The notes beneath the pieces were generated by a model. It had not been told where the DNA came from and did not search any database. It saw nothing but the letters and a program-made list of their open reading frames with translations. The position numbers and the translations under genes are program-made. A stretch of 64,000 bases of DNA from Pelobates cultripes (taxonomy: Eukaryota > Chordata > Amphibia > Anura > Pelobatidae): positions 137,128,820-137,192,819 of the forward strand of contig OW240914.1 in assembly GCA_933207985.1 (NCBI GenBank). The letters run 5' to 3'. Every line of letters begins with the position of its first letter. The stretch's first letter is position 1. Shown here piece after piece: positions 15,381-25,590 of the stretch.

Positions 15381-15836
15381 GGAACCAATCCCTGAAAACA
15401 CCGTTTACCGTACTAAAACTTCAGATTACATAGCAACCAATTCCTGAAGAGACTTCAATTACCATAATAAAAATCCCTATTATATAGGAACCAATCCCTG
15501 AAAAGACCCTTTATCATACTAAGAATCCTTATTATGTAGTCTATTTATCCACGAAAACACAGCAGCCCCTATGTTGCCAGGCCTAAAGCTTACTTGCCAC
15601 TGTAAATCTCTTGCTAAGTGACCTCTGAGGATGGATAGGACAGGAGTATGCACAGCTATCCTACTCCCAAATGGCACCAACAATTCTTTTGTACATGGGC
15701 ACTCTTTAAGCTTTGAGAGATACTTTATGCAGCTGCCTGCAAACTCCACTGGCCATAATGGAATAGCTTTTCAGTTCTACAGTTACAGGCAGTTTAGCTA
15801 GCACCATGTATAGATAAAATTGTAATCATGTAGTAC
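15381..15836. repeat. Segmental duplication, copy A (satellite edge plus flank)
   Basis: This 456-bp segment matches 16,917-17,372 without any length change and with about eight mismatches by eye. It joins the last degenerate satellite monomers to about 300 bp of non-satellite DNA that begins near 15,538. The 76-codon minus-strand open frame found in both copies lies across this junction. It has no recognisable domain and I do not call it a gene. Confidence 0.9.
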
Positions 15837-15961
15837 TACATCCCCATATTACCTTACTAAAACCTCATATTACGTAGGAACCAATCCCAAAATCATCCTT
15901 TACCATACTACAACTCCATATTACATAGGAACCAATCCCTGAAAACACCCTTTACCTTACT
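15837..15961. repeat. Satellite monomers left of solo LTR
   Basis: Degenerate 52-bp monomers resume after duplication copy A and are cut at 15,961 by an LTR. The final TTACT (15,957-15,961) is the left target-site duplication of that LTR. Confidence 0.9.
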
Positions 15962-16478
15962 TGTCATGCCAAAAGCATGAGTTGGTGTTTGATGTGTGTT
16001 TATATATGATAAGAGTTGTTAAGGCATTTCTTGTGTTTTCTCCTATTTTATGTACTGTTTTGCAATTTGTTATCTGTATGTCATTTATTTCTGTATTTTG
16101 TACTCAGCACTGTGAATCCTTTTTGTCAGATTAAATGTTTACTTAATCAGCTTGTGTCTCTGTTCTCTATGAGCTTCACTCTCCAGAGGAAAGCTCAGGT
16201 AAACACGTTACCAAAAAGGGTTAACTATATATGTTTTATCAGTAAAAGTAGAACTGTGATACTATAATTCTCCTGGGGTAACCTAAGACGCCCGGGTTTA
16301 AAAGTCTTGGTGGTGGCAGTAAAGTGTACTAAGGGGGTTAGTGTAGAAGGGATTGCAGGGGTTAATTGAGTGGTTGCTGGGACTAGCAACAGGTAACCAG
16401 GGGTCTGGTGTCATTAACCCTGTCACTTCCACACTCTCCCCACTGTCTCGGCTGGGCCTATAGCCCACGCACGTGACA
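15962..16478. mobile_element. Solo LTR (family 1) inserted in satellite, TSD TTACT
   Basis: The 517-bp segment begins TGTCATGCC and ends ACGTGACA, giving TGTCA/TGACA termini typical of a retroviral-type LTR. It is bounded by a perfect 5-bp duplication, TTACT, at 15,957-15,961 and 16,479-16,483, and removing it rejoins a satellite monomer. It contains the motif TCTTGGTGGTGGCAG, shared with the LTR at 53,160. No internal coding region is present, so it is a recombined solo LTR. An 83-codon open frame inside is too weak to call. Confidence 0.9.
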
Positions 16479-16916
16479 TTACTAAAACCCCATATTACTT
16501 AGGAACCAATCCCTGAAAACACACTTTAAAGTACTACAACCCCATATTACGTAGGAACCAATCCCTGAAAACACCCTTTACCGTACTACTACCCCATATT
16601 ATGTAGGAACCAATCCCTGAAAACACCCTTTACCGTACTACTACCCCATATTACGTAGAAACCAATCCCTGAAAACATCCTTCACCTTACTAAAACCCCA
16701 TATTATGTAGTAACCAATCCCCAAAACACCCTTTATCTTACTAAAACCCCATATTATGTAGGAACCATTCCCTGAAAACATCCTTTACTGTACTACAACC
16801 CCATATTAAGTAGGAACCAATCCCTGAAAACACCCTTTACCATACTAAAAACCCATATTACGTAGGACCCAATCCCTGAAAACACCCTTTACCATACTAA
16901 AATCCCATATTACGTA
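16479..16916. repeat. Satellite monomers right of solo LTR
   Basis: About eight 52-bp monomers of the main satellite, more diverged than those left of 15 kb. They lead into the second copy of the duplicated edge. Confidence 0.92.
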
Positions 16917-17372
16917 GGAACCAATCCCTGAAAACACCGTTTACCGTACTAAAACTTCAGATTACATAGCAACCAATTCCTGAAGAGACTTCAATTACCA
17001 TAATAAAAATCCCTATTATATAGGAACCAATCCCTGAAAAGACCCTTTATCATACTAAGAATCCTTATTATGTAGTCTATTTATCCACGAAAACACAGCA
17101 GCCCCTATGTTGCCAGGCCTAAAGCTTACTTGCCACTGTAAATCTCTTGCTAAGTAACCTCTGGAGATGGATAGGACAGGAGTATGCACAGCTATCCTAC
17201 TCCCAAATGGCACCAACAATTCTTTTGTACGTGGGCACTCTTTAAGCTTTGAGAGATACTTTATGCAGCTGCCTGCAAACTCCACTGGCCATAATGGAAT
17301 AGCTTTTCAGTTCTACAGTTACAGGCAGTTTAGCTAGCACCATGGATAGATAAACTTGTTATCATGAAGTAC
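16917..17372. repeat. Segmental duplication, copy B (satellite edge plus flank)
   Basis: Matches 15,381-15,836 at equal length. After 17,372 the flank continues into unrelated DNA, whereas copy A returns to satellite. Copy B is therefore probably the original array boundary and copy A a tandem copy made with part of the array. Confidence 0.88.
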
Positions 17373-17533
17373 ATGATTTAAAAGTTAATCCACACTCTCT
17401 ATGGTTTAACACTTCCATTCATAGCCACAGATACCAGTTGTGCATTCACTGTTACAATAAGCTGCTGCTGTCAGACTGCACTGTAATTCTTCACATCAAG
17501 AATGGGATCTATGAATTTCCATTCTTCAACAGC
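17373..17533. other. Short non-repetitive stretch right of satellite
   Basis: About 160 bp of ordinary AT-rich sequence between the satellite edge and the next transposon. I see no gene or repeat in it. Confidence 0.5.
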
Positions 17534-17869
17534 CAGTGGCGTCGCTAGGGGGGGGGGCAGAGGGGGCCATGGCCCCCCCTACATCATGCTGTGCCCCCCC
17601 TTGGGCCCCCCCAAATGCTGGCAACTAGCTGGCCATCTGCTTCCCTCGGACTGTGACAGCCTGTTACAGCCGGGGAGGGAATGCAGTGCTGAGGTGCTGG
17701 AGGCTGTCTGTGGCCGGAGGGAGCACTGATTGGCTCCCCAGCACAGGCTCCGCCCCCAAAAGACGCCCCGCCTCCCGCCGATAAGCCCCGCCCCCGCCGT
17801 TATGCAGCCGCCCATGCTGCTGCTGAAGATGGCTGCCTGACCCCCACAGGTGACAGGTAGGCTGGGGGT

Positions 17870-18020
17870 GGGGGTGTACACACACATTGCCCCCATACAC
17901 ACACACTGCCCCACATACAGCCTCCCATACACACACACTGTCCCCCATACTGCCCCCCCATAGACACACATTGCCCCCCATACTGCCCCCCCATAAACAC
18001 ACATTGACCCCCATACTGCC
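17870..18020. repeat. ACAC/CCCCAT minisatellite
   Basis: Short tandem units of the type CCCCCATACACACACACTG run up to the N gap. Confidence 0.8.
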
Positions 18021-18120
18021 NNNNNNNNNNNNNNNNNNNNNNNNNNNNNNNNNNNNNNNNNNNNNNNNNNNNNNNNNNNNNNNNNNNNNNNNNNNNNNNN
18101 NNNNNNNNNNNNNNNNNNNN
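18021..18120. other. Assembly gap (100 N)
   Basis: Exactly 100 Ns between two different simple-repeat arrays. The round number suggests a placeholder of unknown true length. Confidence 0.99.
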
Positions 18121-19395
18121 TGTGTGTGTGTGTGTGTGTATGGACTCGGCAGTCTGTGTGTGCATGGACTCAGCAGTCTGTGTGTGTGTGTGTATATGTG
18201 TGTATGGACTCAGCAGTCTGTGTGTGTATAGACTCAGCAGTCTGTGTGTGTGTGTATGGACTCAGCAGAGTCTGTGTGTGTGTACGGACTCAGCAGAGTC
18301 TGTATGTGTGTACGGACTCAGCAGAGTCTGTGTGTACGGACTCAGCAGAGTCTGTGTGTGTGTACGGACTCAGCAGAGCCTGTGTGTGTGTACGGACTCA
18401 GCAGAGTCTGTGTGTGTGTGTACGGACTCAGCAGAGTCTGTGTGTGTGTATGGACTCAGCAGTCTGTGTGTGTGTGTGTGTATGTACTCAGCAATCTGTA
18501 TGTGTACGGACTCAGCAATCTGTGTGTGTATGGACTCAGCAATCTGTGTGTGTGTATGGACTCAGCAGTCTGTGTGTGTGGACTCAGTAGAGTGTGTGTG
18601 TACTCAGCAGTCTTTGTGTGTTTGTGTACTCAGCAGTCTTTGTGTGTGTGTGTGGACTCAGCAGTCTGTGTGTGTGTGGACTCAGCAGTCTGTGTGTGTG
18701 TATGGACTCAGCAGAGTCTGTGTGTTTGTGTGTGTATGGACTTAGCAGTCTGTGTGTGTGTATGGACTCAGCAGAGTGTGTGTGTTTGTGTGTATGGACT
18801 CAGCAGAGTGTGTGTGTATGTGTGTGTGTGTGTATGGACTCAGCAGTCTGTGTGTGTACGGACTCAGCAGAGTCTGTGTTTGTGTATGGACTCAGCAGAG
18901 TCTGTGTGTGTGTATGGACTCAGCAGTCTGTGTGTGTGTATGGACTCAGCAGAGTGTGTGTGTGTGTATGGACTCAGCAGTCTGTGTGTGTGTATGGACT
19001 CAGCAGTCTGTGTGTGTACGGACTCAGCAGTCTGTGTGTACGGACTCAGCAGAGTCGCTGTGTGTGTATGGACTCAGCAGTCTGTTTGTGTATGGACTCA
19101 GCAGAGTGTGTGTGTGTGTATGGACTCAGCAGAGTGTGTTTGTGTGTGTGTGTATGGACTCAGCAGAGTGTGTGTGTGTGTGTATGGACTCAGCAGTCTG
19201 TGTGTGTGTGTATGGACTCAGCAATCTGTGTGTGTGTGTGTGTATGGACTCAGCAATCTGTGTGTGTGTGTATGGACTCAGCAATCTGTGTGTGTGTGTG
19301 TGTATGGACTCAGCAGTCTGTGTGTGTGTGTGGACTCAGCAGTCTGTGTGTGTATGGACTCCTCAGTCTGTGTGTGTGTATGGACTCCGCAGTCT
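18121..19395. repeat. TG-rich minisatellite, ~22-30 bp unit
   Basis: About 50 units built on TGGACTCAGCAGTCTGTG with a variable TG run. Sub-types carry CAGCAGAGTC or CAGCAATC. Unit length varies mostly through the TG tract. The long cysteine/valine-rich open frames seen here in several overlapping frames are a consequence of TGTG repeats and are not proteins. Confidence 0.95.
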
Positions 19396-19489
19396 ATCAA
19401 TAATTAAAATTCCTGTGAGTTGTTGTGTAGGAAGGGCCCCAGTGTATTGCTTTGCCCAGGGGCCCTTAACTCTGTTAAAATGGTACTGC

Positions 19490-19690
19490 TTGTGTGTGTC
19501 AGTGAGCTTCTATTTAGTGAGCATGTGTGTGTCAGTGAGCTTGTCTTTAGTGAGCTTGTGTGTGTGTCCCTGAACTTCTTTGTAGTGAGCCTTCTGTTTA
19601 TACAAGTGAGTGTCTGTAGTAAGCTTGTGTGTGAGTCAGAGAGTTTTGTCTGTCAGTAAGCCTGTTTGCGCATGTCAGTGAGCTTGTGTG
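19490..19690. repeat. GTGAGCTTGTGTGTGTCA imperfect tandem repeat
   Basis: Several diverged units of AGTGAGCTTGTGTGTG type follow the larger minisatellite inside the same hAT-like element. Confidence 0.7.
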
Positions 19691-19696
19691 CTTACT

Positions 19697-19699
<3 letters not shown>

Positions 19700-19727
<28 letters not shown>
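19700..19727. repeat. (TA)n microsatellite
   Basis: An uninterrupted TA run of about 14 units. Confidence 0.95.
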
Positions 19728-19731
<4 letters not shown>

Positions 19732-19969
19732 ACTTGTAGGAATGGCATACTTTTTTTTCCAGGGCTGCTTTGGATTCCCAGGGATTCCCAGTTTGGCTCT
19801 GCCAGCGAGTGCACTTTACCGCTGAATAATCTGTGTGAGCTGCCGCACACTTTAGCCCTGTTACACGCGTCTGGGAGCTGCTGTTGACAGGTACTAGTAG
19901 TCTAGAGATTGGGGTATATGCTCAGCTATCTGTATAATACAGATCTGTGTGTATAAAATATCCCGGGAT

Positions 19970-20043
19970 AGTCAGTGCTTCCTGTATAGTGCTGCTCTCT
20001 GTCTTGGGATTATACAGAGAGCAGCACTATACAGGGAGCACTG
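19970..20043. repeat. Perfect-looking hairpin
   Basis: The arm TCAGTGCTTCCTGTATAGTG and the following GCTGCTCTCTGT pair with their reverse complement across a loop of about 10 bases. The stem is about 31 bp with a few mismatches. Confidence 0.8.
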
Positions 20044-20197
20044 AGTGTCCCAATTTATTATACACACAACCCTGTATTATACAGAGAGCACTGACTGTCC
20101 AGGGATATTATACCCAGACAGTAATTGATAGCTGTGCTGCAAAATGTCCTTGGAATTTTTTTTTCAAATGTTGGCAACTATGGCACTGTATCAAGGA

Positions 20198-20280
20198 TAA
20201 TGTGTTTGTTTTTTTAATAATCCCTGGTGGAAAATCATGATTCCTCCACCAGGTATTATTAAAAAAACAAAACACATTGT
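20198..20280. repeat. Hairpin with A/T-rich arms
   Basis: AATGTGTTTGTTTTTTTAAT on the left pairs with ATTAAAAAAACAAAACACAT on the right. CCTGGTGGA and TCCACCAGG close the stem over a short loop. Confidence 0.85.
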
Positions 20281-20413
20281 GTCGGGGGCGTGGCTTAACA
20301 TGTGACAGGGGCGGGGTCAAACTGCGGCGAGGGCGGGGTTAAATGTGCCCCCCTACTTTTGTCACTGGCCCTCCATGTGCCCCCCCGAAAAATGAATCCT
20401 AGAGACGCCACTG

Positions 20414-21205
20414 AATTTCGGAAGTGCCGAACTAATGTGCAGAATTTCCGAAGTTTCGAAGTATTGCCAAAGTGCTTCGGGCTTCTGAAAAGTGGAAAAA
20501 CGGGTAGGGGCAGGATTGGGGTTGGGGTAGGGTTAGGAATAGGAGTTAGGGTAGTGTTAGGTTAGGAGTAGGGTTAGGGTTGGGTTAAGAGAAGGGTTAG
20601 GGGTAGGGTTGGGTTAGGAGTAGGGTTAGGGTAGGAGTAGAGTTAGGGTTGGGCTAGGAGTAGGGTTAGAGTTAGGGTAGGGTTAGGGGTAGGGTTTGGG
20701 TTAAGGTTGGGTAAAGAGTAGGGTTAGGAGTTGGATTAGGGTAGGCTTAGGAGTAGGGCTAGGGTTGGCTAAGGAGAAGGATTAGGTTTATGGTTAGGGT
20801 AGGGGTACCTCTGCCCCTAAACTAACCCTACTCCTAATCCAACTCTAATTTGAACCCTACTCCTATCCCAACCATAACCCTACTCCTAACCTAATCGAAC
20901 TCCTAACCCTACTCCTAACCCAATCCTAATCCTAACCCTACCATAACCGTACTCCTAACCCTACTACTAGCCCTACTCATAACCCTAACCCTACTCCTAA
21001 CCCAACCGTACCCCTAACCGTACACTTACCCAAGGTGCCGAAGACCTGAATTTCGGAAAAGCCGAACTGAAGTCCCGAATTTCGGAAGTGCCGAACCGAA
21101 GTCCCGCATTTCGGAAGTGCCGAACTGAACCGAATTGCAGAAGTCCCAAATTGCTGAAGTGCCGAATTTCAGAATGCCGAACCGAACCAAATTTTTTGCC
21201 CATGC
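20414..21205. repeat. Foldback repeat with telomere-like arms
   Basis: The outer parts are runs of TTCGGAAGTGCCGAA-like units in both orientations. The inner part is about 300 bp of degenerate GGTTAGGGTAGGAGTAGGG on the plus strand (20,515-20,815), followed by about 210 bp of its complement CCTAACCCTACTCCTAACCC (20,820-21,035), turning near GGGGTACCTCTGCCCC. The whole is a large imperfect inverted repeat. The core resembles, but is not, a clean TTAGGG telomere repeat. Confidence 0.85.
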
Positions 21206-22556
21206 ACATCCCTAATAAATATTATATAAATACTAGTGCAATATAGTGTTTAGTGTAGCGCTGAATTGAACCACAACACAATGGCATTCTGTACTGAACT
21301 AGGAATCTGTATTATATAGGTAGCAACACCACAGTGCACTATACTATATTATATAAATACCAACACAATGTAGGTTTTTATTGCATTGATAATCCATCCA
21401 TATAAGTATAAGCATGTAGTGACATACTGGCATTTAATGTTTATATGCCGTAGGTGCCTATCCCATGAATGGCTAGTGTGGCGTTAATAAGGTATAGTGC
21501 TTACGTTTCAAGATAATGTGGCATTCTTTAGATATATAATAACAATGTGATATTCTGTACTGTGCCATATAACACAGAAATCAAATTAATGTGCTACGCC
21601 TAACTGCACGGACAGACCATACATTATATAGGAACCAGATTATTTTAGCAGTCAAACTATTGAAAGGCCTTATTATATAGAAAATAAGTTAAGGCATGTC
21701 ACCCTTTATGGCAAGAGTATTAATATCTGGTAACTTCACAGTTATCTCAAGGGCAATCTAGAAAATTCTAGATTTTAATTCTCTAGTAGCCAGCAAATGG
21801 TTTAATAAAGCATAAATGTCATGGAGGAACGACAGGCCTGCTGTAGACTCTCCACTCATACGCATAGGCCCAACTTTCACACGCAGGCTATTAAAGCCAT
21901 ACATAATTAACATTTAGCTATTAATGAATAGCCTCTACACACTGTATGCCGTTCAACGCCTACAAAAATGAACCCACTTCAAACGCACGGTAAATAGGCC
22001 TAGACTATACAATAGGGCATATCTATAATTACATTCTTACTGCTACATAGGTTCACTTGTGCACAACTTCTGATGCCTTTGACATGCCTTTACCAACCGC
22101 TGCAACGCAGTGTGTAAGGTGCAAGTCGCGATATATGTCATCACTACCTTAGAAGCTGCCTAATGCATGATCGAGCACTATTAAGCTACCCAACTTGTTT
22201 CCTCTAAACTGTTCTTCCTCACTAAACCAAAACATGTGCTACTAAATGTGATACAATCTTAAACTACTGAACTAAACGTGTTTATAATTTACAATTGCAT
22301 TGAACACTCAAATGTTTATGCTAATCGAGCACCTAAGTTATTGCAATTTTGTTATTTCTAACTAAAAAATGTGCCCTACAATCGATTACCACAACCTGTA
22401 ATGCAAATGTTCACTAATGTACCCAGATGTTGCTGTTGTGGTGCATCAAGGCGTATTGTTACTTTTGTGCACACCAAAAATAAAGAATTCAAAAAAAATA
22501 AAATTAAAAAAATAAAGCATAAATGGTGTCATAAAGACTACTATACTGCAAATATG
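21206..22556. repeat. AT-rich DNA with decayed satellite-like units
   Basis: No gene is seen. Phrases such as TATTATATAGGTAGCAACAC, CATTATATAGGAACCAGA and TTATTATATAGAAAATAAG recur at loose intervals. They look like strongly diverged relatives of the 52-bp monomer. Most of the stretch has no clear structure. Confidence 0.4.
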
Positions 22557-22586
22557 TGTGTGTGTGTGTATATACACATATATACA
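22557..22586. repeat. TG/TA microsatellite
   Basis: A short TGTGTGTGTATATACACATA-type run directly abutting the Tc1 element. Confidence 0.85.
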
Positions 22587-24075
22587 CACAGTTGCAATCA
22601 AAATTATTCAACCCCCATTGAAAATTAGGTTTATCGTCAAAATTTACAGACTTTAAGATGTTTGCAACAAACAAATCAAACAAAAGCAATTACAATAGCT
22701 CAACACAACCAATGCTTTAAGTGGTTTCCTCTAAATCCAACTGAAAATGCAACTTATAATGACTTCTGCAGTCTCAAATTATTTAAGCCCCTGAAAATAA
22801 TCCATCACAACAGCACAAATATGCAAAACAGGTGTTGTCTCAAGCACACCTGATGCAACTAGACAAGGGCATCATTAGTTGTACCAGGTCTGCTTGAGCT
22901 AGAACACTTGAAGTGCTTGAACTGGATAGGAGTTTGTTGAGTGTCACGTTTCACTGCATGTTAGAAATATGCCCAAATCAAAAGAATGGTACACAAAGTT
23001 AAGGTAAGGGATCACTGTCCTTCACAAACAAGGACACAAAAAAGATAGCGAAGGCACTGAATGTTCCTAGAGACACCTTTTGAGGCATAGTTTGCAAATT
23101 CAAATTTGAAGGAACAGTGGTTACATTACCTGGATGGAACAGAAAAAGGAAGCTATCAATGGCTGTAACCAGATTTCTGAGAAAGCAAGTTGTGAAAAAC
23201 CCTTGAGCGTACTAAACGCAGAAGTTTAGGCCAGAACTCCAAGTCATGCACCACTACTGACCCAAAAGCACAAGAAAAGTTGGCTCCAATATGCTAAAAA
23301 AATGATAAATAAGCCACAGAAGTTTTGGTATTCTGTGGAGCGATGAAACAAAACTGTAACTTTTCGGCCCAATGGAACAGCAGCATGTCTGGAGGAAGAC
23401 GAATAAAGCATATGCTGAAATGAACATTCTGCCTATATTAAAGCATGGTGCTGGCTCAGCGATGCTCTCGGGCTGCTTTGCATCCTCTGGCACTTTAAAC
23501 CTGCAGCGTGTGGCAGGCAAGATGTATTGAAGTATCAGGGACATCCTAGGAAAAAACATCATGCTATTTGTGAGGAAGTTGAAGCTTGGGCGTCATTGGA
23601 CCTTCCAACAAGACAATGATCCCAAGCATACCTCAAATTCCACCAAGACTTATTTGCAGAAGAAGTCCTGGAAAATTTTACAGTGGCCATCACAGTCACC
23701 TGACTTGAACCCCATAGAAAAACTAAAGAATGCTGTTGCAGCACACAAACCCAAGAATATTACTGAACTGGAGGCCAAAGCTCATGAGCAATGAGCCAAG
23801 ATTCCTCATAAAAGTTGCCATAAACTGGTGTCTGGCTATGCATCTCATTTTCAGCAGGTCATAACAGATTAAGGATGCTCTACTAAGTGCTAAAGAAGCT
23901 TGCCATGTAGGGGTTGAATAATTTTGAGATTGGAGAATTCATTATAAGCTGCATTTTCAGTTGAATTTGGGGAAACGACTTGAAGCATTCGTTGTGTCAT
24001 ATTTAAGTACCACTTAAATTTTAACTGTAATGCTTGACATTTACAAACAAACATTTTGACAGCAATGTTGCATAA
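22587..24075 (+). mobile_element. Tc1-like transposon A, 3' end truncated
   Basis: The left end CAGTTGCAATCAAAATTATT is followed by a long inverted repeat. About 160 bp around 22,640-22,800 (key words CCAACTGAAAATGC and TTCTGCAGTCTCAAATTATT) are matched in reverse at 23,905-24,070. The outermost right terminus is missing. A broken transposase lies between the arms. It abuts a TA-rich microsatellite, as expected for TA-targeting elements. Confidence 0.85.
22970..23794 (+). pseudogene. Tc1-like transposase remnant
   Basis: A decayed DDE transposase. The start is recognisable at ATGCCCAAATCAAAAG (22,970), followed by helix-turn-helix-like sequence. The reading frame is then broken by stops and frameshifts. 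The last 77 codons (23,561-23,794) are open and carry the family marks: QQDNDPKHTS with the second catalytic Asp, then SPDLNPIEKLKNAV with the catalytic Glu. The family normally has about 340 residues in one frame, so this copy cannot make an active enzyme. It would have cut and pasted its own element at TA sites. Confidence 0.85.
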
Positions 24076-24255
24076 CACATAGTTAATATGGTACTCTGTA
24101 CTGACCTGCAAAAACATTTTAAAATATGCACTCTTTTATTATACAGAGAACACATAAAATCTACCAGATTAATATTGCACCTTGTATTACCCATGAATCC
24201 ATTTGGTTTAAGTATTTGTTTTATGTAACACTAAGAGAATATATTATCCAATTAC

Positions 24256-25090
24256 TGGGTTAACCCCTTAACACCGTTACAGCGTTGTATGCTGTGCCAC
24301 ATTCAATGTGCTTAAAGCCGTTCCTGCGGCATAGAATGTCGTAATGGCATTCAGCCCTGGAACCTGGGGAATACTTACTCCGCTTCGGGAGGACTGCTTA
24401 ACAGCCCATGCAGTCCTCCCATGGTAAACCCCACCTCTCCCCCCCTCCCCCGGGGGCCATTTGATCGCTTTCACAGAGGTAATGTTGCCTTTGAGAGAAT
24501 ATGGTAGCCCAGGAATGAGAATTACCCCCATGATGGCATACCATTTGCAAAAGTAGACAAACCAAGGTATTGCAAGTGGGGTATGTCAAGTCTTTTTTAG
24601 TAGTCACTTAGTCACAAACACTGGTCAAAATGAGCAGTCATATTTGTTTTTTGCATTTTTCACACAAAAACAAATATGAACGCTAACTTTGGCCAGTGTT
24701 TGTGACTAAGTGGCTACTAAAATGGACTGGACACCCCCCATATTGAATAGCCTAGGTTCTCTACTTTTGCAAATGGTATGCCATCATGGGGGTAATTCTC
24801 ATTCCTGAGCTACGATAATATCTCAAAGGCAACATTACTAATCTGGTGAATTTCAATGTGTATAAACTGAAAAATAAAACATGCTATATTGGACCCTGTA
24901 ACTTTCTAAAACACCACAAAACCTGTACATCGTGGGTACCGTTGTACTCTTGAGACATCGCTGAATAGAATTATATGTATTTAATTGCAGTAAAAGCTAA
25001 CAGCATTATGACATTCACCGTTAAAATGCCATGCAAGGCTAATAAAATGAAAAATAAAAATCTTAATTTCTCACACTGTTTAAGATTTTA
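24256..25090. mobile_element. Foldback MITE with TTAACCCCTTAA end
   Basis: Begins GGTTAACCCCTTAACACCGT. It contains a large palindrome (about 24,480-24,831) in which GCCCAGGAATGAGAATTACC and the following CCCATGATGGCATACCATTTG are repeated in reverse on the far side of a loop near 24,650. No coding capacity is seen. The same family occurs at 30,485-30,735 and 40,130-40,545. The right end is not sharply visible. Confidence 0.75.
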
Positions 25091-25103
25091 TTCATAACAA
25101 ATT

Positions 25104-25104
25104 G

Positions 25105-25152
<48 letters not shown>
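25104..25152. repeat. (TA)n microsatellite
   Basis: About 24 uninterrupted TA dinucleotides. Confidence 0.97.
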
Positions 25153-25155
<3 letters not shown>

Positions 25156-25309
25156 ATGTGAAATTAAAGTAATGTTTCTCCTGAACAAAGATATATAATA
25201 AGTGTGGGTGCACTTAATATGAAAGAGGCAAATTACGGTTAAACAGACATATAGTGCAAATTCCAGGTTTGGTTTACGTTTTGTTTGGATCAGTACATGT
25301 ACAATACAT

Positions 25310-25590
25310 ACAATAGTATGGCACCGTAATGTATTAAGAGACTATATAATATAGGTACTAGAACAATATAGCACTATGCTACACTAAGAGAGTATATATT
25401 ACAGGTACTAGAATTATATAGTACTGTACTACAATGAGAGAGTCTATAATATAGGTACTAGAATTGTATAGTACTGTGCTACACTGAAAGAGTCTATAAT
25501 ATAGGTACTAGAGTAGTACAGCCCTACGCTGCACTAAGAGAGTATATAATACAATTACTAGAATAGTATAGTACTGTGCTAAACTAAGAG
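25310..25590. repeat. 50-bp tandem array, left part
   Basis: About five units built on GAGAGTCTATAATATAGGTA, CTAGAATAGTATAGTACTGT and GCTACACT. They are more diverged than the units right of the inserted element at 25,591. Confidence 0.9.

Larger units (their letters stand above)
1..15540. repeat. 52-bp satellite array with nested higher-order blocks
   Basis: The stretch is a head-to-tail array of a 52-bp monomer whose core reads TAGGAACCAATCCCTGAAAA followed by a CACCCTTTACCGTACTACAA-like half and CCCCATATTACG. Successive TAGGAACC starts fall at 1, 53 and 105. Monomers differ by recurrent diagnostic variants: CTAC versus CTAA, ACGTAGG versus ACATAGG, CACCC versus CATCC. The plus strand is very G-poor and C/A-rich throughout. 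The array is open at the left edge. The short open frames in it are periodic by-products and show no sign of being genes. Towards 15.4 kb the monomers become degenerate and stop at a single-copy-like segment. Confidence 0.97.
17534..20413. mobile_element. hAT-like element with internal TG minisatellite
   Basis: It starts CAGTGGCGTCGCTAGG and ends CCTAGAGACGCCACTG, so the termini form inverted repeats with one mismatch. Long G and C homopolymers lie just inside both ends. There is no transposase; the interior is a GC-rich block, minisatellites, an N gap, hairpins and a TA run. The 8 bp outside each end (TCAACAGC and AATTTCGG) do not match, so the target duplication is lost or one end has recombined. 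It resembles the element at 33,782, whose termini begin CAGTGGCGTAC and which does keep an 8-bp duplication. Confidence 0.7.

Noticed and set aside
1..15540. CRISPR-like or centromeric array
   Set aside because: There are no spacers: monomers are contiguous and the context is eukaryotic. Centromere identity cannot be judged from sequence, and proximity to genes argues against assuming it.
16300..16320. TGGTGGTGGCAG as a retroviral primer-binding site next to a 5' LTR
   Set aside because: In both copies the motif lies inside the segment bounded by target duplications, so it is internal to the LTR.
15519..17285. A 76-codon minus-strand frame present twice as a paralogous gene pair
   Set aside because: The copies belong to a DNA-level duplication that includes satellite. 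There is no domain, and differences are not biased to silent sites as far as I can see.
18122..19573. Long Cys/Val-rich open frames (up to 387 codons) as possible cysteine-rich repeat proteins
   Set aside because: They occur in several overlapping frames of a TG minisatellite. Frame openness follows from TGTG periodicity and the units vary in length without regard to codons.
20515..21035. Interstitial telomere array
   Set aside because: Units are degenerate (GGTTAGGGTAGGAGTAGGG) and arranged as an inverted repeat within a larger foldback, so a true TTAGGG telomere remnant is not shown.
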